From Parabacteroides johnsonii DSM 18315 (lineage in GTDB: Bacteria > Bacteroidota > Bacteroidia > Bacteroidales > Tannerellaceae): DNA of 64,000 nucleotides. Under the pieces are notes generated by a model. It was not told where the DNA came from. It searched no databases and was given only the letters and a program-made list of their open reading frames with translations. The stretch lies in assembly GCF_025151045.1 (NCBI RefSeq), contig NZ_CP102285.1:3596001-3660000 (forward strand), given 5' to 3'. The first letter of the stretch is position 1; every line of letters begins with the position of its first letter. Positions 11,001 through 17,977 of this stretch are shown piece after piece. Both the position numbers and the translations under genes were made by a program.

Positions 11001-11524
11001 AAAGTCGCGTTAGCCGGAACTTCAATGGAGAAGTTTCCATCCATGTCGGTAGTCGTACCATTAGTCGTACCTTTCTGGATAACGTTTGCGCCGGCAACAG
11101 GACCGAATGCATCGCTTACAGTACCGGTCACCTTACGATCCTGTTGTGCGGCGGCGGTAGAAGCCGGAGCCGGTTCGGAAGTCAGGACGATGTGACGGTC
11201 CTTGATAGTATATTTCAGTCCTGTTTTAGCAGCAATGGCGTCCAACACAGTCTGAATATTGGCATTCTTCTCATTAATTGAGATCTTTTCATTCTTGTTG
11301 ATCTCTTCCAGATTATAGAAAAACAGGAATTCAGACTGCTTTTCGATCTGTTTCAACACTTTTTCTAACGTTTCATTCTTAGCTGAAACATTTAGAGTGG
11401 CAGTTTGTGCATAGGTGGAAGCAACCACGTTCGACAGACAAACAGCCAACATTAACACGGTTAATTTCATGATTTTTATAGTTCTTTTCAGGTTAAGAGA
11501 AACAACTATACGTTGATTATTCAT
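8045..11524 (-). CDS. SusC/RagA TonB-dependent transporter with STN signalling domain
   Basis: I chose the ATG at 11524 (1159 residues) over a GTG 36 bases earlier, because MNNQRIVVSLNLKRTIKIMK followed by a signal peptide to about residue 40 is the normal start of this class. Then come an STN (secretin/TonB short N-terminal) domain at about 48-105, a carboxypeptidase-D regulatory-like domain at about 127-205, the EEVVVVGYG TonB-box region near 210, the plug domain (LIIIDGFPVNSPG) and a 22-strand barrel ending in the aromatic SFGLDITF. It imports oligosaccharide across the outer membrane using TonB energy. An STN domain is the part that contacts a FecR anti-sigma factor, which matches the FecR/ECF sigma genes directly upstream, so the transporter is also the receptor that switches on its own operon. 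Confidence 0.95.
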   Translation of the reverse strand: MNNQRIVVSLNLKRTIKIMKLTVLMLAVCLSNVVASTYAQTATLNVSAKNETLEKVLKQIEKQSEFLFFYNLEEINKNEKISINEKNANIQTVLDAIAAKTGLKYTIKDRHIVLTSEPAPASTAAAQQDRKVTGTVSDAFGPVAGANVIQKGTTNGTTTDMDGNFSIEVPANATLQISFIGYIPQDIVVKNQSVINVLLKEDTQALEEVVVVGYGTMKKKDMTGAVASVKMDDTPVATVSTVSHALAGKAAGLQVSTISAQPGGQSTFRIRGAASSDKAGNDPLIIIDGFPVNSPGSLDSGNQYSGGNKDNILASINPNDIESIEVLKDASSTAIYGARAGNGVIIVTTKRGKSGAAKVQYSGSASVQQIAKSYEMLDASGFMSATNDYTREQWMRTNGVGIYGGKEATDPSLPALTLPYTDAQIANPANNTNWFDEISRLGFQTSHNLSITGGNDNTKYLVSGNYFNQNGVIKNNGMTRYSLRANLDQKLSKYVKMGINLTATRNEYDNVPLGSGQNENAGILVSAAQFNPALPVRDENGNYSMNSDASFLPNPVSLLDITDKTTQERLLANAFFEVRPIDGLLLKANFGIDRNYQKLKQYMPTTTLYGQRENGAASIAQGDNSDYLMELTANYTKQVGDHNFNALVGHSYQLFTYEMFSGKSNDFITDGFLYNNLGAGNAKRPTVESSATKSRMASFFGRLNYTFKDRYLLTATLRADGSSNFASGERWGFFPSVAAGWRFTEEEFLAPLRSVLSNGKLRLSYGETGNSNVGDKAYSYYKVGNNNIFGSSMINGVYLDQFGNSVLTWETAREWNVGLDLGFLDGRINVTAEYYHKVVSDLLNEQTLLSYNEVNKIIANVGKTQSQGFELTINTTNIRNKDFEWTSDLTFSLYRDKWKERDPKWKPNAYDQYNGWMRYYSGYLSDGLVQVGETIDHMPGALPGQVKIKDIDGYVYEADGSIKVDKHGIPMKTGKPDGKLDDADKVIYGSADPGYLFGFNNTLRWKNFDFNVYFYGQFDKLSAGSYKKQWLSNNVNDLRRGYNQPTSISDLWSSSNPNGTLPGYFQTESAYGVGDYYYEKTWFIRCRNITLGYNIPIKTSKHILSNIRVYFDVNNPFTITPYTGLDPETDISSSESAPSQLQWAYPNVRTYSFGLDITF

Positions 11525-11683
11525 ACTTTTGAATGTTTTTAAGATTAAACATGATCCCACGGCAATGGGAGTTTAATTGTTCACACTTTCAGAAGAGGAG
11601 ATCCAGCAAGATTTTCTCTTCTTTTTTTGTTTAAGACTAACTGGTGTTCATATTTCCTACTAAGATTAGCAATTTGTTTTTAT

Positions 11684-12664
11684 TTAGATTTCTGATATTA
11701 TTACATGATGATCATCGATCTTGTACCGGATCGGGATTGACAAATGGATAATCTCCATGATGTCTTTGATACTCTGCCCGCGATAGAAAGTCCCTGTAAA
11801 TGTCCGCCGGTTCAGGGCTTCCGACTTGACTGTGAACTGCACGCCGTAGACATGGCTCAACCGGTACAGAATAGCATCAAGACTTTGTTCGGGGAAATAA
11901 TAATATCCGGTTGTCCACGAAACGAACCGGTTGGCGTCGACTTGTTGCAGGAGGGCTGATTGCGTTTTTTTGTTATAGACAAACTGTTCGTTTGGCCTCA
12001 ATACCGTAGGATGTAACAAGCTCTGCGTGGTCAACAGGACGGAACCTTCCAGCAGTGTTGTAGTCAGAAGTGAATCGGTCGGATAAGCAGAGACGTTGAA
12101 CTTTGTTCCGAGCGCTTTGATAGATTGCTCTTTCGTATTGACAATAAATGGCTTATCTTTATCTTTGGCGACTTCAAAATAAGCTTCTCCTTCCAGTTGC
12201 ACGACACGTTCGGATTGACCATAACGGGAATCATAGGAGAAAGAAGTCCGGGTTCCGAGACTGACACGGGTTCCGTCCGGCAAGACAACTACATCCGCTT
12301 CAAGCCCGTCTCCACCTACATAGCTGGTAATCCAGCCATCATATTCTCTTGAAAAAAATAGAAATACAGTAGAAGTAATGGCTGCGGCAAAGATTGCCAC
12401 AGCCGCATAAGTACTTATGCGCGTTAACAAGGTAAACCTTTTACGCTGGCGGGACTTTCTCTTATGGAGAAGGCGAAGCCAGCTATCGTGTATTTCAGAA
12501 ACATCACGGGAAGGTGCACAGGCTTCATAAAGTGCTTTCGTCTCGAAAAACAGTTTTTTATTGTCTGCACTTTCATTCACCCAGGCATAAAAATCGTCCA
12601 AAGACCGACCTTGCAGCCGTCCTTGCAAATACCCGATGATTAATTCCGAATGTTCGTTTTCCAT
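11684..12664 (-). CDS. FecR family anti-sigma factor
   Basis: The 326-residue protein has a cytoplasmic N-terminal region (1-80) for binding the sigma factor, one membrane segment (about 84-104, TYAAVAIFAAAITSTVFLFF), then the periplasmic FecR domain (about 115-215, with VVVLPDGTRVSLG and LEGEAYFEVAKD) and a C-terminal STN-like/DUF4974 domain (about 255-326). In this class the periplasmic domain receives the signal from the STN domain of the partner SusC, releasing the sigma factor. It is 159 bp upstream of susC on the same strand. Unusually, it is separated from its sigma factor by about 530 bp rather than by a short gap. Confidence 0.93.
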   Translation of the reverse strand: MENEHSELIIGYLQGRLQGRSLDDFYAWVNESADNKKLFFETKALYEACAPSRDVSEIHDSWLRLLHKRKSRQRKRFTLLTRISTYAAVAIFAAAITSTVFLFFSREYDGWITSYVGGDGLEADVVVLPDGTRVSLGTRTSFSYDSRYGQSERVVQLEGEAYFEVAKDKDKPFIVNTKEQSIKALGTKFNVSAYPTDSLLTTTLLEGSVLLTTQSLLHPTVLRPNEQFVYNKKTQSALLQQVDANRFVSWTTGYYYFPEQSLDAILYRLSHVYGVQFTVKSEALNRRTFTGTFYRGQSIKDIMEIIHLSIPIRYKIDDHHVIISEI

Positions 12665-12909
12665 TTTTTTAATTAATTAGATGTAGATACAAAGTCGACA
12701 CATGGTTAACTTGGCTCTTACATATACACAACGAACGGGAAAGAAAAAGTACTCACAAGAAAAATGATTTTTTTATAAAATATTTTCATCATACAATTAA
12801 GAGTCGGTACAACCAACCTCTCCTTATTGTCATATTTCTTGAAAAAGCCATTGGTCCGAATCGAAACTACTACCGCATCTAATTCACTTTTATACTCCAT
12901 CTAATTCAA

Positions 12910-12933
12910 ATTACCCGCAAGGGTAATATTTTT
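12910..12933 (+). terminator. GNRA-loop hairpin with T-tract
   Basis: ATTACCC and GGGTAAT (12910-12916 and 12921-12927) form a perfect 7-bp stem around a GCAA tetraloop, followed on the plus strand by ATTTTTT. The T-tract faces the plus strand although all neighbouring genes are on minus, so it would end an unknown plus-strand RNA or simply be a structured part of the minus-strand leader. Confidence 0.4.
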
Positions 12934-13098
12934 TAACAAACTAATATTTCCATATATCACTAATAACCAAAGATTTAAGAAAAAACATAATTTTAAGGGG
13001 GGATACTGTCATGTTTGCAAGCACAAAAGAGGATTCAAATGCCTGCCGATCTTCCCGAAAGCTCCGATGCTGCCGAACTTTTTCCGGCATCACGTCGT

Positions 13099-13141
13099 CT
13101 GCCGACAATCGTCGGCAAGCCTGCTGACAGTTGTCGACAAG
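13099..13141. repeat. Two tandem palindromic units, 22-bp period
   Basis: Copies at 13099-13119 and 13121-13141 match at 17 of 21 positions, and all four differences are transitions. The first contains a perfect TGCCGAC/GTCGGCA stem with a 4-nt loop; the second keeps a weaker version. They lie 57-99 bp after the sigma gene stop, in the sigma-fecR gap. Either tandem RNA hairpins or a two-site operator would fit. Confidence 0.6.
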
Positions 13142-13197
13142 CGGCTAAATACCGATTGGTTGGAAAGGATGAGGAGAGAAAAAGACCCACAAATCCT

Positions 13198-13740
13198 TTA
13201 TAAAAGAAAGATAAGCAGGAACAGATTCGAACAGTTCTTGCGCAGATAAAGGAGGGAACGATAAAGCAGGTTCTCGACCGTTCGGACGGAGAGATTCAGG
13301 CGTTCTGCTATTTCGGCCGCTTTCAGACCTTCGAGATAGGACATACGGAAGACTTCCTGGCTTCTTTCAGGCAGTTCGGCAACCTTTTTCATCAGCAAAT
13401 CGAGCAGATCCTTTCGCATGAAAAGTTCGTCGGAAGCTTCAAAGAAATCAAGTTCGTCCAATTTTAACTGAAGGGCACGGTGATCGATGATCTCCTGCTC
13501 CATATTCATCCGGCGGAGGTAATCCAGGCAGGCATTCCGTACGGAGACATAAAGCACCCGTTTCAGGTCACTCTCCGGAAGGCGGAACACCTGCTTGTCC
13601 CACAGTTTCAGGAATACATCGTGAACAATATCTTCTGCAAAGAAGCCGGAAACAAACTTCTCCGCAAAGCGCATCAACATCGGGGCATACTCCGTATAAA
13701 TATGTTGATAATGATCTATGTCCAAAGATGCATTCCCCAT
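13198..13740 (-). CDS. ECF-type RNA polymerase sigma factor (Bacteroidetes PUL type)
   Basis: The 180-residue protein has sigma region 2 (about 9-80, with AEDIVHDVFLKLWD and the basic NACLDYLRR stretch) and region 4 (about 125-172, with LPERSQEVFRMSYLEGLKAAEIAERLNLSVRTV split over the helix-turn-helix). It lacks regions 1 and 3, as expected for ECF factors. With the FecR protein downstream and the STN-bearing SusC it makes a complete trans-envelope signalling chain; it should direct polymerase to the susC promoter when the glycan is present. A perfect -7 box (TATATTTG) ends 5 bp upstream of the ATG, which would make a transcript from it nearly leaderless; co-transcription with the gene 27 bp upstream is the alternative. 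Confidence 0.93.
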   Translation of the reverse strand: MGNASLDIDHYQHIYTEYAPMLMRFAEKFVSGFFAEDIVHDVFLKLWDKQVFRLPESDLKRVLYVSVRNACLDYLRRMNMEQEIIDHRALQLKLDELDFFEASDELFMRKDLLDLLMKKVAELPERSQEVFRMSYLEGLKAAEIAERLNLSVRTVENLLYRSLLYLRKNCSNLFLLIFLL

Positions 13741-13745
13741 ACTTG

Positions 13746-13753
13746 CAAATATA
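13746..13753 (-). promoter_or_regulatory. -7 box abutting sigma gene start
   Basis: TATATTTG on the minus strand fits the Bacteroidetes TAnnTTTG consensus. It ends only 5 bases before the sigma ATG. No TTTG lies at the usual 19-21-base distance, so use of this site is uncertain. Confidence 0.4.
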
Positions 13754-13767
13754 GAAAAAAAATCTAA

Positions 13768-16700
13768 TTATTCATTAACAAACACTTCATGCACACCCGG
13801 CTTATCGAATTTTATAGGTTCGACCTTCCCGGTGACAGCATTCATACATTGAACAATATCGTTTCCAGTAGTCTGGGCCTTGACTGCCCATCCATTTTCT
13901 TTCTTGCAGACAGACAGGATATCCGTCGTATTAGAAGCCGGCATAACAGCCAATCCATCAGCGCAATGTATGGTTTCGATATGATAGCGGCGTACAGCTA
14001 CCGGGAATCTCTTACCTTTATATATGAAGGTAGCCGGACGCTGTTCTTGGTCGCTCGTCCAATCAGCGTTCAACAGATAGATCGTACGGCGATCCGAGTG
14101 ATCCCAAACCGTGAAACCGACGGAAGGAGCCGCCTCCATCCAGCCTTTACAGACTTCCTCACCGGCAGTCTTGGCTGCAATCTCTTTCATGGCTGCCACG
14201 TAGTCAGCTTTCAACGTTGTTTCGGCAGGATAGGCTTTCTGGGGGAAATAGATGATTTTTCCCAAACCACAGGTAATCTCTGTCTTAGTTGTTAATTGTT
14301 GGTAATTTTCTCCCAACATCTCACGGATAACCGCATCGTCGGAAGGAAAACGGACCGATTGGTCGGGCTGCAACTCTTCATTCAGATGAGCAGCCGTAAG
14401 CAAAAGTGTTCCGCCTTTGAATACGAAATCCCGGATACGCAGGAAATCATTCGCATCATAACTGTTCCATCCGAGGAAGATCATCGCTTTATACCGGTCC
14501 ATCACATCTTGAGGTGCTTCGACAGGAAGCAAGTCAACCGTACCGTAAGGGGTGGAAGTGAACCAACCTTCCGGCCCGCAGCCATCCACGATATTGTCCG
14601 GATAGAAGACATTCAGCAGATCGAAACTTTCGCATGCCTTATTGAACTTCCATTTATCACCCTTCTGCGACCACAGGCTACCGCGACCGAACGATTTCCA
14701 AGCGTCATTACGTCCCTGAATCACGGCAATATTGCTTCTCAGATCTCCACGGCGGGAATGCGTTTCCACGAAATCGAGCATCTGATGCTGGGCAAACAGG
14801 TGTTCCTTGCCGGAAACGGAATAACGGTCGTTCATATATTCGTCCGTCCACAAGGCTTCTTCCGTATTCATGTGGGAAGAACCGTGCATATAAGCAACAG
14901 CCAGCGACATATACAGACGCAAGGAGTGCTTCGGATCGGTAAACGGGCCTGAGCCCCATTGCATGGCATGAAGCGTCCCGTAAAGCGGACGGCTGTAGGC
15001 GCGGGATGCACCACGCAAGGAAGAGAGTATGATTTCTTCCGGCCCGTACATTTGTTCGGCTCCCAACCAGTCGTAACCGGCTTGATACAGATAGCGGAAC
15101 AATGTGGATGGTCCCGTATGGCGTGTACTCGGACCTTTGGAATAGCGGAAATTGGCAACGAGTTTGCGGGCGCCGTCGGCCATATCCGTCACTCCTTCCG
15201 GATCATAATGGATAAAGACACCGTGATCGGTATAAATCGGACGACGTTTGGCAAAGATTCCGCCATAAGGACGGTTGCGTGCCGCCATATCAGAGAAGAC
15301 TCCCTGATACTGGAAATGCTGCCAGTAATAGTAGCCGCCGTCATTCTCATGCGCCTGCTTGCCACGGAACATCGGGGAAGCCAATGTTTCCAAAGAAGGA
15401 TTGATCCGGCTTCCTGCCAGCGTACGCCCTTCGACTTGCCAAGCGTACGGGATTTTCAACTGGTCCAGCAACCGGGTGTAATAGCCGATTACGGCAGGGT
15501 CGGCAACACGGAAACCGCTCCACTGGTAGGAAGGACGGAACTGATACCAGTTACCGATCCGGTTGGAAATATACCATTTAAAAAAATAATCATACGGCGT
15601 ATATTGCTTGTCGATATAGATTTCATCACCAGACGAAAGGTAAATCTGCTCTGCTTCCTTGTCGATTACTTGGCGGATTTGTGCCTGCTCCGTACGGCTA
15701 CCATCATCAAACACCAGCGGGATAGCGTGACCGGCCTCGCCTGCACGCATTTCTACAACATGCAGACCGGGCTTTTCAAACAAACATTCCTGCTCGGCGG
15801 GCGTGGCAGCACCGTTTGCCTTTACTTTGAGGCTGACACTCGGTTTATTCGTTTCCACCAATATGCCGAAAGAGGCGTTTTTGGCAACATATTCGGGGAC
15901 GGAAACGACTTCGAAATCACGTGCTGTCTCTTCGATGATCTCCAAACCTCTCAATTCATACGGATAAGCGGCGCGATGCGGTTCTTTCCGAAGTGTCAGC
16001 TTCATCTCGCCACTGCCTTGCAAGGAAGACGGAAGCGGAATATAGAAATCCGCCACATTGGAAGCACGGTCGAAGATGTTTCCCTCGAAGAGCGTCTCTC
16101 CATTAAATTCGAGCTTCCACATCGGCCAGCTACGGGTTGCGAGATTACAGCCGATCCAGTAGTTGTAGTCGTCCGTTTTTTGGGTAAATTTGGTAAATGG
16201 TATGGAGCAAACCACCTTCTTGTCCTGTGTCAGGCGCGGAGCTTCCACCCAACATTCGCCGCTGAAATGCGTTCCGCCAACACGCAGGAAAGCGCAAGCC
16301 ACATTTTCCGGCAATACGAATGTCTCAGACACCGTCTGGTATTTTCCCGTACCTTCCGGGACCGGCATGTAGAGCACAGAATCCGGCTTATCATAGATAT
16401 CGTCAGCCCCCCGTCCCGGTTTCTGGTAGAACAATTCGATTTCGACTCCGAAATCGCCATTCTTGGAAACAGTCAAATCCTGTTTCTTCACGACCGGCAG
16501 CGTAACCGTCAGTTCACCCGGTTTCAGCAACTTACCGGAAATGCGGTAATAGGCATGGCGCTCGAAATTATTGTCTTCGCCTTTGAAATAAAGCGAATAA
16601 CGATCCTTTTTACGGATCACAGAATCCAAGTTGTCGTCAATATAAAACTCAGACCGACGGAACATTTCTTCACCTCTGCTCTGAAAAGGGGCAGACATCT

Positions 16701-16917
16701 TCACTCCTCCGATCACGCGCAGGAATTTCCGTGTCGGGATTCCGGACTGCCCGAAGGTAACGATTTCGGAGACGCTCTGATCGGGTTCGAGCAGATGTGT
16801 TTTTTCACTTCCTGCGGGGGTAAAGATGACTGTTCTTGTTTCTTTCCAGGAAGATGAGGCGTATGCCTGAAGTACAGCAAATACAATTAGGCATAGGGAG
16901 ATACATGTTTTTTTCAT
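13768..16917 (-). CDS. Large secreted protein of unknown family with a GATase-like domain
   Basis: The 1049-residue protein has a signal peptide (1-20, ending AYASS). I do not recognise the family. The N-terminal 350 residues look like beta-sandwich modules; the middle (about 430-740) is rich in aromatic residues (IGNWYQFRPSYQWSGF, GGYYYWQHFQYQGVF) and resembles a TIM-barrel glycosidase core. Residues around 820-930 (VMDRYKAMIFLGWNSYDAND and GGTLLLTAAHLNEE) look like the glutamine-amidotransferase-like fold used as a trimerisation domain in GH42-type enzymes; a small beta domain follows. It has its own -7 box and lies 27 bp before the sigma gene, so it may share regulation with the locus. A glycoside-hydrolase-like role is inference. 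Confidence 0.6.
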   Translation of the reverse strand: MKKTCISLCLIVFAVLQAYASSSWKETRTVIFTPAGSEKTHLLEPDQSVSEIVTFGQSGIPTRKFLRVIGGVKMSAPFQSRGEEMFRRSEFYIDDNLDSVIRKKDRYSLYFKGEDNNFERHAYYRISGKLLKPGELTVTLPVVKKQDLTVSKNGDFGVEIELFYQKPGRGADDIYDKPDSVLYMPVPEGTGKYQTVSETFVLPENVACAFLRVGGTHFSGECWVEAPRLTQDKKVVCSIPFTKFTQKTDDYNYWIGCNLATRSWPMWKLEFNGETLFEGNIFDRASNVADFYIPLPSSLQGSGEMKLTLRKEPHRAAYPYELRGLEIIEETARDFEVVSVPEYVAKNASFGILVETNKPSVSLKVKANGAATPAEQECLFEKPGLHVVEMRAGEAGHAIPLVFDDGSRTEQAQIRQVIDKEAEQIYLSSGDEIYIDKQYTPYDYFFKWYISNRIGNWYQFRPSYQWSGFRVADPAVIGYYTRLLDQLKIPYAWQVEGRTLAGSRINPSLETLASPMFRGKQAHENDGGYYYWQHFQYQGVFSDMAARNRPYGGIFAKRRPIYTDHGVFIHYDPEGVTDMADGARKLVANFRYSKGPSTRHTGPSTLFRYLYQAGYDWLGAEQMYGPEEIILSSLRGASRAYSRPLYGTLHAMQWGSGPFTDPKHSLRLYMSLAVAYMHGSSHMNTEEALWTDEYMNDRYSVSGKEHLFAQHQMLDFVETHSRRGDLRSNIAVIQGRNDAWKSFGRGSLWSQKGDKWKFNKACESFDLLNVFYPDNIVDGCGPEGWFTSTPYGTVDLLPVEAPQDVMDRYKAMIFLGWNSYDANDFLRIRDFVFKGGTLLLTAAHLNEELQPDQSVRFPSDDAVIREMLGENYQQLTTKTEITCGLGKIIYFPQKAYPAETTLKADYVAAMKEIAAKTAGEEVCKGWMEAAPSVGFTVWDHSDRRTIYLLNADWTSDQEQRPATFIYKGKRFPVAVRRYHIETIHCADGLAVMPASNTTDILSVCKKENGWAVKAQTTGNDIVQCMNAVTGKVEPIKFDKPGVHEVFVNE

Positions 16918-16956
16918 ATAAACTTAATACAAATGTTTTTCGTTCAAATCACTTTC

Positions 16957-16964
16957 CAAATGTA
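16957..16964 (-). promoter_or_regulatory. -7 box for the 1049-residue secreted protein gene
   Basis: TACATTTG on the minus strand, about 40 bp upstream of the ATG at 16917, fits TAnnTTTG. No clear -33 box was seen. Confidence 0.5.
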
Positions 16965-17003
16965 CGATTTATTTCCGTATTATTATTACTCGCAGTTTTT
17001 ATG

Positions 17004-17011
17004 TACTTTTG
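17004..17011 (+). promoter_or_regulatory. -7 box for ribF
   Basis: TACTTTTG fits TAnnTTTG and lies 31 bp upstream of the ribF ATG. It is divergent from the minus-strand promoter at 16957. Confidence 0.5.
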
Positions 17012-17042
17012 TAGATGTAATATAAGCACCTAAGACTGAAAA

Positions 17043-17969
17043 ATGATAGTTGTAAGAGATACGGAGACATTGAAAGGGAAAAGGCTGGTAGCCACTATCG
17101 GCTTTTTCGATGGAGTTCATCTGGGACATCGTTTTCTGATTCACGAACTGAAGCAGGTGGCCGAGGCCGCTGGATTGCCTTCCGCCGTCATTACGTTTCC
17201 CGAACATCCCCGTGCAGTCCTGCACGCCGACTATCAGCCTAAGCTGCTCAATTCGTTCGAAGAGAAATTGAAACATTTGGCATCCACCGGGATCGACTAT
17301 TGTATCGTGTTAGACTTCACTCTCGAACTATCCCGCCTGACGGCAAAAGAGTTTATCACGACCGTATTAGCAGACCGGTTGCATGTGGATACTTTGCTGA
17401 TCGGCTACGACCATCGCTTCGGGCATAACCGCGAGGATGGCTTCGAGCAATATGTAACGTATGGTAAGAATTACGGCATCCGGGTGATCAAAGCTTCGCA
17501 ATACAGCGAAGGTGAGGCGGCCGTCAGTTCGTCCGAAATACGGAAACTCCTTGCGGAATGCCGGGTAGAAGAGGCGGCTCATCTGCTGACTTATCCTTAT
17601 GGGCTGAGGGGAAGCATCGTCAGTGGTTATAAGGTTGGCCGGAAATTAGGTTTTCCGACCGCCAATATCCAGGTAGACGAACCTTTCAAGATTATTCCGG
17701 GTATCGGCGTATATGCCGTTCGGGTCTATCTGAACGAACAGCGCTACAAAGGAATGCTGTACATCGGCAACCGCCCGACTTTGGACAACGGTGACAACAT
17801 CACACTGGAAGTAAACATCCTCAACTTCTCCGGCGATATCTACAATAATGAAATAACAGTCGCGTTCATACAACACGTACGAGGCGACATCAAATTCAAC
17901 TCCCTCGACCAATTGATCGACCAACTGAAAAAAGACAGGGAAACGGTGGATAGAATATTAACGGAATAA
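17043..17969 (+). CDS. ribF: Bifunctional riboflavin kinase / FAD synthetase
   Basis: The 308-residue protein has both RibF domains. The N-terminal adenylyltransferase (about 1-180) carries the GFFDGVHLGH nucleotide-binding motif near 20-29 and SSSEIRKLL near 167. The C-terminal riboflavin kinase (about 185-305) has GRKLGFPTANI, the KMLYIGNRPT-like stretch GMLYIGNRPT and the LEVNILNFSGDIYN segment. It converts riboflavin to FMN and then FAD in the cytoplasm. Length is normal. It is followed 8 bp later by the argE-like gene, suggesting one transcript. Confidence 0.96.
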   Translation: MIVVRDTETLKGKRLVATIGFFDGVHLGHRFLIHELKQVAEAAGLPSAVITFPEHPRAVLHADYQPKLLNSFEEKLKHLASTGIDYCIVLDFTLELSRLTAKEFITTVLADRLHVDTLLIGYDHRFGHNREDGFEQYVTYGKNYGIRVIKASQYSEGEAAVSSSEIRKLLAECRVEEAAHLLTYPYGLRGSIVSGYKVGRKLGFPTANIQVDEPFKIIPGIGVYAVRVYLNEQRYKGMLYIGNRPTLDNGDNITLEVNILNFSGDIYNNEITVAFIQHVRGDIKFNSLDQLIDQLKKDRETVDRILTE

Positions 17970-17977
17970 AACATATC

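Larger units (their letters stand above)
12665..13197. other. 533-bp gap between sigma and fecR genes, no convincing gene
   Basis: This stretch has no ORF I can support. The half nearest fecR is A+T-rich and holds a GNRA hairpin (12910-12927). The half nearest the sigma gene is more G+C-rich and holds two tandem palindromic units (13099-13141) and a looser TGCCG...CGGCA pair just before them. No clear -7 box for fecR was found. The gap may be a leader that controls read-through from sigma to fecR. Confidence 0.6.

Noticed and set aside
11558-11560. GTG start for SusC, 12 residues longer
   Set aside because: The added residues have no place before the conserved MNNQ start and signal peptide; the ATG at 11524 is the normal start.
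11581-11627. AGAAGAG/CTCTTCT hairpin upstream of susC as a terminator
   Set aside because: The T-run follows the stem only on the plus strand, and there is no plus-strand gene. It may be a leader structure of the susC mRNA but this is not supported enough to list.
12718-12900. 60-residue frame in the sigma-fecR gap
   Set aside because: It has no recognisable domain, no promoter box and lies in A/T-rich DNA where such short frames are expected; a small protein cannot be excluded.
13015-13203. 62-residue plus-strand frame in the sigma-fecR gap
   Set aside because: It runs through the tandem palindromes and into the antisense of the sigma gene; no support.
14959-16857. 632-residue open frame opposite the 1049-residue secreted protein gene
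   Set aside because: It is an antisense shadow: the minus-strand protein has a signal peptide and coherent domain-like sequence, while this frame is rich in His, Arg and Cys with no recognisable motif.
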